From contig NZ_FOHA01000002.1 of the NCBI RefSeq assembly GCF_900111355.1, positions 186,001 through 250,000 of the forward strand: a stretch of DNA of 64,000 nt, in the 5' to 3' direction. The notes beneath the pieces were generated by a model. That model was given only the letters and a program-made list of their open reading frames with translations. It was not told the DNA's origin and did not search any database. Positions within the stretch are counted from its first letter, which is position 1, and every line of letters begins with the position of its first letter. Made by a program: the position numbers and the translations under genes. This stretch comes from Isobaculum melis. Lineage in GTDB: Bacteria > Bacillota > Bacilli > Lactobacillales > Carnobacteriaceae. This document shows positions 36,535 to 45,316 of the stretch, one piece after another.

Positions 36535-38031
36535 TTATTTAGCTCGATAGATATAATGCAATTCATTTGATATTTTATAATAATCCTTAAACAGATCTGG
36601 GTTATTATTAGGGTTAAAGTCCTTATAATAATAGACAAAAGGTAAGGCGTCCATTTGGACAACTCCCCCTCCTGATTGATCCACTGCTTGGATATGGCTC
36701 AAGTTACGAGAATAGATGTAGCGATTTGCGCTCATTGACACCAAAGCAGTAACTGTAATCAAAGTAAAGAGTAGGGTCCCTATCCTTGCCCACACTGTTA
36801 CATCCTGTTGTAATTCTTGATGATTTCTTAGTACTTCTTGTAATAATTCTAAAATAATTAAGACAAAAAAGATATAGCTTGTAAAGAAGCTTCTAGCTGG
36901 GTAAGGTGTAATTAATAAGAATGGACCAGCAATCACAAAGGCTGAAATCAAATAAAATGATAAGCGCCCGCTGGTTTTACGATTGTCAACATATCTCATA
37001 ATAATGACGAGCAATAGTAAAATCCAGGTTGTTGAAACAAAAAAGTTTAATAAAGGTAATTTTACTGATCCTAAAAAAACAACCTGAGCAAAATATTTAT
37101 TTAAAATAAAATAACCAATAGAAAAAGCATAAAATACAATGATTCCTTTGCCAAACTTATCATGTTTTTTAGCTTTTAAAATCAATAGAATACAGAGACC
37201 ACTTAAAATAATATTCAACCAAATATTGTCCATCAATAATAAATCATTGATTGCATCAATATAAGTCTGTAGCATTCTAACAATAATATTTGAGTCCGTT
37301 CCTGCTGGAACACTTCGATAAGTATCATTATTACTAAAAATATACTGATACGAAGGATGTGTAAACATCACAACTAAGCCTGAAATTGCACCTAGCAAAT
37401 GAATCAATCCATAATTTAAAAACTTTCTACTTTTCTTAAATGAAACAATGAATAAAAAGAAACCAAGTAAAACATTATAAACCGTTAAGTTTTCTAAAAA
37501 AAGCTGTGCAGCAAAACTAAGTACAAACATACCAATCAAAAGAGGCGCCGTTAATTTTTTTTGCTCAAATAAATGGTATTGTTTAAACAAATAAAATATT
37601 AACAGAACCAAAACGATTGATGGTACATAATTTGAGAAACCAGCATTCCAAAAAAATACCTGTTGGATTTTATCCTTTGGTAGTAAAATAAGTAAAAAGA
37701 AAATAGCTAAATAGAGCTTCTCACTTCCACCAACTAGCTTTTTAAGTAAGACCACTAAAGATGTGCCAAACACCGCATACATCAGTACTCTAAAAATAAG
37801 TCGCTTCGTTGTGAATACCTCAATAATATTCCCAAAATACCGTCCATTTGCAATGGCATTGGCTGAATCTAAGCTTGAGTCAAAGAAGTTATGTCGTAAT
37901 AAGTACGAGCCTCCAGTTCCTCCCCAAAACCAGTCATCAGTAGACATAATGACTAAACAGCCCATTGCAGCAAATAGCGCAATCATTATCAGTACCGCTT
38001 TTTTTTCTTTTAATTTTGTCACTAATGACAT
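36535..38031 (-). CDS. multi-spanning GT-C-like membrane protein (DUF6056/GtrII type)
   Basis: A 498-residue protein with about eleven or twelve membrane helices. After the first helix comes an acidic extracellular motif (STDDWFWGGTGG), and a large C-terminal loop ends the protein. This resembles GtrII/DUF6056 polyprenol-phosphate-sugar-dependent glycosyltransferases, which move a sugar onto a polymer outside the cell. It lies 28 bases after gtrA and is the natural third part of a GtrA-GtrB-GT system. The ATG at 38031 is preferred because the in-frame GTG at 38040 is part of the AGGTGG ribosome site. The exact activity is inferred. Confidence 0.75.
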   Translation of the reverse strand: MSLVTKLKEKKAVLIMIALFAAMGCLVIMSTDDWFWGGTGGSYLLRHNFFDSSLDSANAIANGRYFGNIIEVFTTKRLIFRVLMYAVFGTSLVVLLKKLVGGSEKLYLAIFFLLILLPKDKIQQVFFWNAGFSNYVPSIVLVLLIFYLFKQYHLFEQKKLTAPLLIGMFVLSFAAQLFLENLTVYNVLLGFFLFIVSFKKSRKFLNYGLIHLLGAISGLVVMFTHPSYQYIFSNNDTYRSVPAGTDSNIIVRMLQTYIDAINDLLLMDNIWLNIILSGLCILLILKAKKHDKFGKGIIVFYAFSIGYFILNKYFAQVVFLGSVKLPLLNFFVSTTWILLLLVIIMRYVDNRKTSGRLSFYLISAFVIAGPFLLITPYPARSFFTSYIFFVLIILELLQEVLRNHQELQQDVTVWARIGTLLFTLITVTALVSMSANRYIYSRNLSHIQAVDQSGGGVVQMDALPFVYYYKDFNPNNNPDLFKDYYKISNELHYIYRAK

Positions 38032-38059
38032 CCTATCCACCTACCTATATTTCTTTTGT

Positions 38060-38509
38060 TCAATTCACACTTTTTTCTTCATGCTGACTAAAAATAAAGA
38101 ATTTGCTAAAGACATAGTTTAAAACCAAGACAATCACATTGGTAAAAACTTTAGCCCATAATTCATTGACTGATAGCATATCTACTAATAAAATTAATAC
38201 ACCTAAATCAATTAAGAAAGATAAAATTCTAAAGGATACAAAGGATACAACCTCTTTAAAAATTAGTTTTAGTCCTTTATTCTGACTTTCAAAGACATAA
38301 ATTCTATTGGATATATAAGCAAATACAACAGAAAGGAACCAAGCAAAAAAGTTAGAGATGCGGTAATCAATATTGAGATAACTTGCGAAAAACCAAAAAG
38401 AAGCAATATTAATCACGGTTGTAATGCCTCCCATGAAAATATACATCATCAGACTGTAAATTTTTTCAGTCATAAAAGGCAATTTAAAGCATAACTTTTT
38501 AAGTTTCAT
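38060..38509 (-). CDS. gtrA: GtrA family polyprenol-phosphate-sugar flippase
   Basis: A 149-residue protein with four membrane helices (YIFMGGITTVINIASFWFFA, then ISNFFAWFLSVVFAYISNRIYVF and two more), the standard GtrA/GtcA topology. GtrA proteins are thought to flip undecaprenyl-phosphate-linked sugars outward. It overlaps gtrB by 11 bases. The start at 38509 (MKLKKLC) follows AGGTG with good spacing. Confidence 0.9.
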   Translation of the reverse strand: MKLKKLCFKLPFMTEKIYSLMMYIFMGGITTVINIASFWFFASYLNIDYRISNFFAWFLSVVFAYISNRIYVFESQNKGLKLIFKEVVSFVSFRILSFLIDLGVLILLVDMLSVNELWAKVFTNVIVLVLNYVFSKFFIFSQHEEKSVN

Positions 38510-39467
38510 CTGGATCACCTGTTTTTTCAAAATCTTTCTCTCCACTATATTTTTGGATTAAATAAATGGGTCTCCTTTTTACCTCAATAAAAATCTTCCC
38601 AATATATTCTCCAATAATACCAAGGAAAAGCAACTGTAAGCCACCTAAGAAAAGAATGGTAATAATTAAGGTTGGAAAACCACTTCCACTAATTCCAAAG
38701 AATAAGGTAGAACAAAAAATATAAATCATATAGAAAAAGGAGATAATTGAAATTACAGCGCCAACAAATGAAGTAATTCTTAAGGGCATAATTGTATTAG
38801 AGGTAATCCCATCAATTGCCAAATTAATTAGACTTGACCATTTCCATTTGGTTTCGCCAGCAAAACGCTCCTCAGCATCAAATAATACTTCTTTTTTTCG
38901 ATAGCCTACCCACATATACATGCCTTTAGTATATCTTTGGCTCTCTCTAAGCTTCTTGATTCCCTCAATGCAAACCCTATCTAATAGTCTAAAATCACCA
39001 ACACCTGGAAGGACAGGGACATTAGAAAATTTTTGCAGTATTTTATAGTAATAGCTAGACGTTTTTCTCTTTAACCAGGACTCACCTGGGCGTTCTCTTC
39101 TTTTACCATAAACATCTTGGTACCCATTTTCCCATTCTTTAATCATCTCTAATATAATCGCTGGTGGATGTTGTAAATCAGTATCCATAATGATCATAGC
39201 ATCTCCTGTGGCATAGTCAAAACCAGCTGCCATCGCAATTTCTTTGCCATAGTTTCTTGATAAATCAACAAAATTTACGCGGGCATCCTTTTCACGTAAT
39301 GCTTCAACGATATTCAATGATTCATCTAAACTACCATCATTTATAAATAAAAATTCATAGTCATACTTATCAGAAATTTTTGCTAAAATCTTTGAAACTT
39401 CATCATAAAATTGCACAATATTTTCTGCTTCATTGTACATTGGTGAACAAATTGTAATCTTCTTCAT
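38499..39467 (-). CDS. gtrB: GtrB-like polyprenol-phosphate glycosyltransferase
   Basis: A 322-residue GT2 of the DPM1/GtrB type: an N-terminal catalytic domain (TICSPMYNEAENI, FINDGSLDESLN, IIMDTDLQHPP) and two C-terminal membrane helices (about residues 235-300). It transfers a sugar, often glucose, from a nucleotide donor to undecaprenyl phosphate on the inner face. It heads the gtrB-gtrA-GT-C unit, with AAAGGAAA before its ATG. Confidence 0.92.
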   Translation of the reverse strand: MKKITICSPMYNEAENIVQFYDEVSKILAKISDKYDYEFLFINDGSLDESLNIVEALREKDARVNFVDLSRNYGKEIAMAAGFDYATGDAMIIMDTDLQHPPAIILEMIKEWENGYQDVYGKRRERPGESWLKRKTSSYYYKILQKFSNVPVLPGVGDFRLLDRVCIEGIKKLRESQRYTKGMYMWVGYRKKEVLFDAEERFAGETKWKWSSLINLAIDGITSNTIMPLRITSFVGAVISIISFFYMIYIFCSTLFFGISGSGFPTLIITILFLGGLQLLFLGIIGEYIGKIFIEVKRRPIYLIQKYSGEKDFEKTGDPDET

Positions 39468-39636
39468 GAATATTTCCTTTCATTATCTGAATGATTTTCT
39501 TCAAAATAGTTTTTCTTGGTTCTTTCAATCATCCTACTTAGTCTTATGTACTAAAAACATATCTAAAAAATCCAGCTATCACCATCATTTTCAAACAGCT
39601 TTTATTTTAACATTATGATAAATTTGTATCTCTCCT

Positions 39637-39645
39637 AGTATATCA
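39637..39645 (-). promoter_or_regulatory. candidate extended -10 promoter of the gtr unit
   Basis: TGATATACT on the minus strand (TATACT at 39637-39642), about 170 bases before gtrB. A second GATATACTA occurs 25 bases upstream of it. The -35 is weak. The rest of the gap 39468-39860 holds only the terminator below and AT-rich sequence. Confidence 0.4.
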
Positions 39646-39759
39646 TTCTTTCCTCAAAATTAGTATATCGAATCCAATAAATCTTCATTTATATCTGACC
39701 ATAAATAGAGAATCATTTTAGCAAGCCTTGTTACCTAAAATAAGAAAGTACGATTCAGT

Positions 39760-39824
39760 TAAAATAAAAGAACACTATCTGAACCCAATTCCTCTTATAA
39801 AAGAATATCTTCAGATAATGTTCT
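39760..39824 (-). terminator. terminator of the GT-TagF-flippase unit
   Basis: Arms 39769-39782 and 39811-39824 pair over 14 bp with one mismatch and a 28-base partly structured loop, followed on the minus strand by TTTTATTTT. It lies about 37 bases past the flippase stop. Confidence 0.55.
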
Positions 39825-39860
39825 ATTGGAATGGTATCATTTTTTCACCTATTCTGCTGC

Positions 39861-41330
39861 TTAATCATTTTTTTGCTTACGCTTTCTCATTCCTCCAACT
39901 AAGGAGAGCATTTCACCAAGCACTTTACTTTTAAGTAAAATCATTAGGAGGGCATAAATCAGTGCCCCAACAGCAATCTCAAAAGCCAATAATTTGATTG
40001 AAGGCGTTGCAAAAAGAGAAATCATATAGACAACAGCACACATCACAAACCCTGCAATAAAAGATTTCAGCACTTCTTTTGTTAAAAATAAATGCATCTT
40101 ATCTTTAATAAAAAAGGCAAAGGCAGTAACTAAGGTTATTTCAGCCAAGACAGAGGAAATCGCTGAACCTAAAGACTCTAAATTTAAGAATACAACAAAG
40201 AATACATTGGCACTAATACTGACAATAGCAGCTAAAATAACACTAATTGTATATTCTCTATTCTTCCCCATAGGAATCATATATTGTGTTCCCATCACAT
40301 TATTCGCTGAAATTGTAAAAATAATAATGGACATAATTGGGAGCAGAATGACAACTTTCATAAACTCTTGTCCAAAAAAGATTGGCACAAATGTCCGGCT
40401 AATACCTGCAATCCCAAACATTAAAGGAATGGAAACAAAGGTCATAAAGCTCATGGACTTAGCTAAATACCAATCTACCTTTTCGGTATTTCCTAATGCA
40501 ATTTCTTTAGACATTCGTGGAAGCATAACCAAACCAAGAGAAGTGGCAATGGTCATTAACATCCGTGCAATTTTATTGGCATTACTATAAAACCCAACTT
40601 CAGCATTGGTTGAAACTTGACCAAGAATAATTTTATCTACAGATGTAAAAATTTGAATCGCCAATTGTGGGATAAATAAAACAAGCAAACCTGAAATATG
40701 TCTTAAAAACCTTTTCTCTTTGATTGTCTTTGCAACAATAGATTTCATATTTTGCCAATCTAATTCTTGAGCAACTTGTGTCCACATAACCAGCTGTCCA
40801 AGTAACATTGAAGCCGCTAAAATAAATGCATATAAGCCCAAATCTGATTTTTCTTTAACAAAAACAAAAATACAAATCGTCCCAATAATTTTTGTCATCA
40901 TATTTCTTGAAACCGTCTTTTTAAACAGCTCTAATCCCATAAAGAACCAAGAAATATCAACCATATTGGCCACAATATTAAGAGATAAAATGTAGAAAAG
41001 CATCTGGTTTTCTTTGACAAAGAATGTGACAAATAATAAATAAACAATCAAAGAAGTTAGTGCTGTCAAAAATTGAAAAATATAAATTTCAGTAAAGCGT
41101 TCTGTTCGATCTTTCAATTTGGTACTTCTAGCAATTTCTCGGTTGCCATATAATAAGACACCTAATAAGGCAAATAAACTAAAATATTGGTTAATCGAAA
41201 CTGAATACTCATATTGTCCAGACCCAGCAGCACCTAACACGCGAACAACATAGGGTGTTGTAACCAAAGGTAGCAACATTGCCATCAATTGATAGGACAC
41301 ATTATAGAGATAGTTCTTAATAATTTTCAT
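39861..41330 (-). CDS. Wzx-type polysaccharide flippase
   Basis: A 489-residue protein with about twelve to fourteen membrane helices of the MOP/PST family; it carries lipid-linked repeat units across the membrane. The N-terminus YQLMAMLLPLVTTPYVVRVLGAAGSGQYEYSVSI is the conserved start of Gram-positive Wzx proteins. It is last in a three-gene minus-strand unit. A second flippase (51221-52498) is in the same locus, with clearly different sequence. Confidence 0.92.
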   Translation of the reverse strand: MKIIKNYLYNVSYQLMAMLLPLVTTPYVVRVLGAAGSGQYEYSVSINQYFSLFALLGVLLYGNREIARSTKLKDRTERFTEIYIFQFLTALTSLIVYLLFVTFFVKENQMLFYILSLNIVANMVDISWFFMGLELFKKTVSRNMMTKIIGTICIFVFVKEKSDLGLYAFILAASMLLGQLVMWTQVAQELDWQNMKSIVAKTIKEKRFLRHISGLLVLFIPQLAIQIFTSVDKIILGQVSTNAEVGFYSNANKIARMLMTIATSLGLVMLPRMSKEIALGNTEKVDWYLAKSMSFMTFVSIPLMFGIAGISRTFVPIFFGQEFMKVVILLPIMSIIIFTISANNVMGTQYMIPMGKNREYTISVILAAIVSISANVFFVVFLNLESLGSAISSVLAEITLVTAFAFFIKDKMHLFLTKEVLKSFIAGFVMCAVVYMISLFATPSIKLLAFEIAVGALIYALLMILLKSKVLGEMLSLVGGMRKRKQKND

Positions 41331-41335
41331 CTTAC

Positions 41336-42478
41336 TTAAACATCCTTTTTATTCATTTTAAAATGTTGAAATACCCGTTCACAGTTATTGGTGTCAAAGT
41401 AGGTAAAGTAGCTTTCCTTAAGCGGTAAATATTTTTTAATAATATGCTCTTTATTGAAAATAATAGAACGTAACTGCTCAGTTAGTTCTAATTGAGAATA
41501 AGCACTTGGACCAAATAAGTCATGCTTTAAATCAAGATAAGCACCGCGCTCGGTTAAATAAGTGTCTAAATCTGGTTGATAAAATAAGACAGGTTTATCC
41601 ATATAAAAGAAATCCCAAGCAACACTAGAGTAATCAGTCATCATAATCGCACTATTAATCAGATAATCTTGCACATTGGTTTCAACTGGTAAAAATTGAA
41701 TAAGCTCACTTTTAAAGGTAAAATTCTGCAAAAATTTATGGAAATAAAAATGAATATATATCTTCAATTGATAACCTGTTTCTTCAAGCAGTGTCAGCAA
41801 CTCACTATTCTCCGTTAATTGCTTTAAATCTTGATAAAAATCACTTTGTTGGAAAGCAGCATCATCCAAATCTGCTAACCACTCACGCCAGGTTGGCATA
41901 TAAACAATTTCTTTACGATAATTTTTTTGCGGAACGAGCGCATCATATCTTGGTAAGCCAGTTACTGCAACTTTATCAGCTGGTAAGCCCCATTCATTGA
42001 CCTTAATCTGTTTATCGAATTCACAAGCAGATACCCATAAATCAGCTTTTGGCGCTGTTGCAATTGAAGTATTCCCTAGCTTAGATTTTTTTAAGCCAGT
42101 AATCCCATGCTCAATGAAAATTTTACTGGTTTTTTGATTTTTATAGTAACGGTGCCAAATTGGCGCCACATCCGAACATGAATGGCTGTAAAACACGCCT
42201 TCAGCACATAAAAAATATAAATAATTACGGATGCTCCCTCTTGTAATGACATGCGGTACTTTACCATAATCTTTACTTTGCTGATTCAACACAAAATAGG
42301 TTGTATATTCAGGATGTTCTTTTGTTAGGTAGCGGTAAAAAGCTTGACCATTATCTAAAAATAATTGTCCTTCATGCCCACCAACCAATAGGATCTTTTT
42401 TTTCTTTAAGCTTCGACTAAATGGCCATAGGATAAATGCAATTATGCCATTGATCATTTGTTTTAATTTCAATTTCAT
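41336..42478 (-). CDS. CDP-glycerol glycerophosphotransferase family protein (TagF/TagB-like)
   Basis: A 380-residue membrane-associated GT-B enzyme. The catalytic His region is IFIEHGITGLKKSK, and the nucleotide-binding C-terminal motif is MMTDYSSVAWDFFYMDKPVLFYQPD. Family members add glycerol- or ribitol-phosphate from CDP-alditols to teichoic acids or capsular sugars. No tagD or other CDP-alditol synthase gene is in this window. It lies 5 bases before the flippase gene, so it probably decorates or builds the repeat unit of this locus (inference). Confidence 0.88.
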   Translation of the reverse strand: MKLKLKQMINGIIAFILWPFSRSLKKKKILLVGGHEGQLFLDNGQAFYRYLTKEHPEYTTYFVLNQQSKDYGKVPHVITRGSIRNYLYFLCAEGVFYSHSCSDVAPIWHRYYKNQKTSKIFIEHGITGLKKSKLGNTSIATAPKADLWVSACEFDKQIKVNEWGLPADKVAVTGLPRYDALVPQKNYRKEIVYMPTWREWLADLDDAAFQQSDFYQDLKQLTENSELLTLLEETGYQLKIYIHFYFHKFLQNFTFKSELIQFLPVETNVQDYLINSAIMMTDYSSVAWDFFYMDKPVLFYQPDLDTYLTERGAYLDLKHDLFGPSAYSQLELTEQLRSIIFNKEHIIKKYLPLKESYFTYFDTNNCERVFQHFKMNKKDV

Positions 42479-42499
42479 TCCATCTGTCTCCTGACTTCA

Positions 42500-43573
42500 T
42501 TACGATTCATGCGTTAAGGTTGCAATAACCTCTTGCCAAGAATCCTCTTCTGATACTTCTACTGTTGTGCCTACCTCTTTTTTAACAATCTCTCCATTGA
42601 TGCATTTTATCATCAAATCGGCTAATTGCTGATGATTGAATGTATCAAAGAAATAAGCATTTTCATAGTCCTTTAAGACTTCTCTTGCAAAAGGTGTGTC
42701 AGCTGCTAAAACAATACTTTCAAAAAGCTTCGCTTCAGCTAAAGGGAGCCCAAAAGTTTCAATATAAGAAGGAAAAACTAAAATAGAATGCTGATAATAT
42801 TCAAATACTTGCTCTCTTGAAATCAGCCCTAGATATTTCAACTGTGGAATCTTATTTTGATCTAATTGTTGTGACACTTCAAGCGTTGTCACAACTGTGA
42901 AATTTTCTTCCCCTTGCTCAACAATAGAACGACTCGCTTCAAATAAAGTCTCATGATTTTTATAAATATATTGGGCTGCTGGGAAAAAGAACTGATTGTT
43001 TTGTTTCCCGTCATTTTTAGTAACGCCCAACTCCATTTTAATATTAGGTGGAACAACATGTATCTTCATTTTAGGATTGACTTTTTTTCCAAGTAAGCCT
43101 TTAAAGTAATTAGTTTGAACAAAAATCTCAGACACATATTTTAAAGAGTAGCGTGTGAGTCTACCAATAACTTTTTGATAAATCGCCAGCTTTCTTTCAT
43201 CCTTTTTAAAAAATGAAAAATTCTTTTCTTGTTGAAAAGGTAATAACTGTTGCAGATAAACAATCTGCTTCATATTAAGTTTGCGCAAGCCCATATTTTG
43301 TAAGGAAAAATAAAGATCTCCCTGATATGCTTCTACTACTTTATGTCCATAAAAAAAGTCAAAGAAAAATCTTTTCATCCAACTACTCTTAATTTCTGGA
43401 AAAGACTCAATTTTAATATTTTCAGTTTCTTCAAAATAGGAATCGGCTAGCATAAAGACCCATTCATGATCAGCACCATATAATCTTACTGCTTCATAAA
43501 ATTCCTGTAAGATAGAAAATGCGCCACCAGAATCTTTTGATGCTGCAATATCATTTACAATAATTTTTACCAC
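42500..43573 (-). CDS. family 4 glycosyltransferase
   Basis: A 357-residue GT-B enzyme. The C-terminal half has the retaining-GT motif PSYIETFGLPLAEAKLFE with the E-x7-E pattern, and ILVFPSY before it; the N-terminus VNDIAASKDSGGAFSIL is the acceptor-side domain. It is the first gene of the unit that continues with the TagF-like protein and flippase. Its sugars are unknown. Confidence 0.9.
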   Translation of the reverse strand: MVKIIVNDIAASKDSGGAFSILQEFYEAVRLYGADHEWVFMLADSYFEETENIKIESFPEIKSSWMKRFFFDFFYGHKVVEAYQGDLYFSLQNMGLRKLNMKQIVYLQQLLPFQQEKNFSFFKKDERKLAIYQKVIGRLTRYSLKYVSEIFVQTNYFKGLLGKKVNPKMKIHVVPPNIKMELGVTKNDGKQNNQFFFPAAQYIYKNHETLFEASRSIVEQGEENFTVVTTLEVSQQLDQNKIPQLKYLGLISREQVFEYYQHSILVFPSYIETFGLPLAEAKLFESIVLAADTPFAREVLKDYENAYFFDTFNHQQLADLMIKCINGEIVKKEVGTTVEVSEEDSWQEVIATLTHES

Positions 43574-43610
43574 TTATTTATCATCCTATCCCTCATATAT
43601 TTACCCTGTT

Positions 43611-43616
43611 TATTAT
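43611..43616 (-). promoter_or_regulatory. candidate -10 of the GT-TagF-flippase unit
   Basis: TATAAT on the minus strand, 38 bases before the GT start, with a weak -35. Confidence 0.45.
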
Positions 43617-43677
43617 ACACCAAAAAGCCTTAAGAATCTTTTAAATCTCAAAGATATCTCGAAAAAAATTGATAATT

Positions 43678-43724
43678 TAGCTATTTCGCGGTAAAATGAG
43701 AACTGTTGCTATAGCTATTTTTTT
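43678..43724 (+). other. terminator-like hairpin upstream of wzy
   Basis: TAGCTAT (43678-43684) pairs with ATAGCTA (43711-43717) and a run of seven T follows on the plus strand. No plus-strand gene precedes it, so it would matter only if transcription begins further upstream than the TATAAT at 43822. Confidence 0.3.
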
Positions 43725-43821
43725 ATTGGTAATGAACCTAAAATTTAAACGCTCTCATTTTGACAGTGCTTAGAAAAAGGACTAAATAGCTAGAAGTACA
43801 ACTTTTTACTCTAGCATCAAT

Positions 43822-43827
43822 TATAAT
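43822..43827 (+). promoter_or_regulatory. candidate -10 of the wzy-wzy-wzz unit
   Basis: A perfect TATAAT 30 bases before the start of the first polymerase gene. The -35 is poor. Confidence 0.45.
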
Positions 43828-43846
43828 AGAAATTTCAAGGGAGCTT

Positions 43847-43882
43847 ATGTATATTTATGGAAAAAAATTTAAGAAAAATTGA
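43847..43882 (+). CDS. possible 11-codon leader peptide overlapping wzy
   Basis: ATG at 43847 lies 3 bases after GGGAG and encodes MYIYGKKFKKN before TGA at 43880-43882. It overlaps the start of the polymerase gene (43857) in another frame. The single strong ribosome site is 13 bases from the polymerase ATG, which is far, so this small frame may capture ribosomes or couple translation. Confidence 0.3.
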   Translation: MYIYGKKFKKN

Positions 43883-45248
43883 TTTGATCATTTGTTTAAT
43901 GATTCCTGCTCTAGTCTTATTTTCTCAGGAAACGGTTAATTTTTTAGCAACTTCTTTTGCAACTTCAGGAACTGCTACACTACAAATTATTGAAATCGTT
44001 ATTGTTGGGATTGCTTTTTATCCAGTCTTTATTCAGCTACTATTTCGTAGAAAGATTATGAATGCTTCATTACTTTCAAAAATTTTCTTTACTTGTATGA
44101 TGATTTTTGGTCTCTTATTTGTTGGAATGACAGCTTATCGAATTGTCACAGGTAATATGAATACTGGCAGCTTTTACTTAGCACGTGTGGTAATAGAAAC
44201 AGCTTTAATCATGCTTACACTAGATTACTTCAAAGTAAACCCTTTAAGTATCATCATTGGATTTATTTTAGCCTTACTGACTACTACAGTTGGCCAATAT
44301 TTCATTATTTTATTTGGAAAAGGCTTTATTCGTGGAAGAGGGCCTATCCTGTCAAATAGTGTTGTATATGTAACCTTTACGCTCATGATTATTCCATTAT
44401 TGTGGTATTTTATTTTAAATAGCAATATCAAAATAAAAATTGCTTTGATTGGTTTATATCTACTAACTATCCCACCGCTATTACTAGCAGGGTCAAGGTC
44501 TGGATTTGTATTGGCCTTATTAATCAGTTTTCTATCCATTCTTTTATTTATTCAAAAAAGAAATGTTAAAGCATTTTTCAGTTATTTCGGTATCTTATTC
44601 TTTAGTAGTTTAGTACCTTTTATCATCCTATTATGTCTTGGAAGCTCTCTTCAATTAAATGAAGTCGAGCGATCTGTCTCTATTCCAATTAGTACAATGA
44701 ATAAAGTACTACCTAGTCAAGCAAAGGTTTCATTTAAAGAAATGATTTCTTTTAGACAATTTAGTGAAACTAGTAAACAATATGTTAAAAAAGATAAAAA
44801 AACTGACTATACAATAGAAGTTAGTAATAACCAACGTAAAGATTGGAATCAAATCGCTAAAAATGAGATTTTTGAAAATCTGCAAACCTTTCTATTAGGA
44901 ACAGGTAAAAATCAGATTGTCACAAAACAACAAAAAGAGCAAAGTCCTCATAATGTTGTCTTACAATATTTATTACCTTTTGGATTGATTGGTACTATTT
45001 TTGCTTTTGGTATTCTCTTTAGCCCATTAGTCCTTGTCTTAAAAAAAGGAAAAACGGCGATTGCTTTAATGTTTATGGTTCATGGTGCAGTTCTCATTAA
45101 TGGCATTGTTCAACCAATTTATGGCTGGTTAGTCATCTGTTTAGCGATTAGTTCTCTATCCTATGCGATTTACTACTTGAATCAAAATGAAAATAAAGGG
45201 CGTTATCCTCACTATCAATCTATTATTGGCAATATGTCAAAAGTTTAA
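43857..45248 (+). CDS. Wzy/O-antigen-ligase-like membrane protein
   Basis: A 463-residue protein with about eleven membrane helices and a large extracellular loop (about residues 270-355) before the last helices, the pattern of O-antigen ligase/polymerase family proteins. The GSRSGFVLALLISFL stretch carries the conserved Arg of this family. It would polymerise repeat units flipped by Wzx. A second polymerase-like protein follows after 68 bases. Proteins of this type are poorly conserved, so substrate cannot be inferred. Confidence 0.8.
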   Translation: MEKNLRKIDLIICLMIPALVLFSQETVNFLATSFATSGTATLQIIEIVIVGIAFYPVFIQLLFRRKIMNASLLSKIFFTCMMIFGLLFVGMTAYRIVTGNMNTGSFYLARVVIETALIMLTLDYFKVNPLSIIIGFILALLTTTVGQYFIILFGKGFIRGRGPILSNSVVYVTFTLMIIPLLWYFILNSNIKIKIALIGLYLLTIPPLLLAGSRSGFVLALLISFLSILLFIQKRNVKAFFSYFGILFFSSLVPFIILLCLGSSLQLNEVERSVSIPISTMNKVLPSQAKVSFKEMISFRQFSETSKQYVKKDKKTDYTIEVSNNQRKDWNQIAKNEIFENLQTFLLGTGKNQIVTKQQKEQSPHNVVLQYLLPFGLIGTIFAFGILFSPLVLVLKKGKTAIALMFMVHGAVLINGIVQPIYGWLVICLAISSLSYAIYYLNQNENKGRYPHYQSIIGNMSKV

Positions 45249-45316
45249 ATCATACAGCCTTTAATTATGGCTAATCTGTTCATTTATACTCAAATAATCA
45301 ATGAAAGGAGACCCTA

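Noticed and set aside
40207-40590. 127-codon plus-strand frame opposite the first flippase
   Set aside because: The hydrophobic product mirrors antisense membrane-helix codons; it has no promoter or ribosome site.
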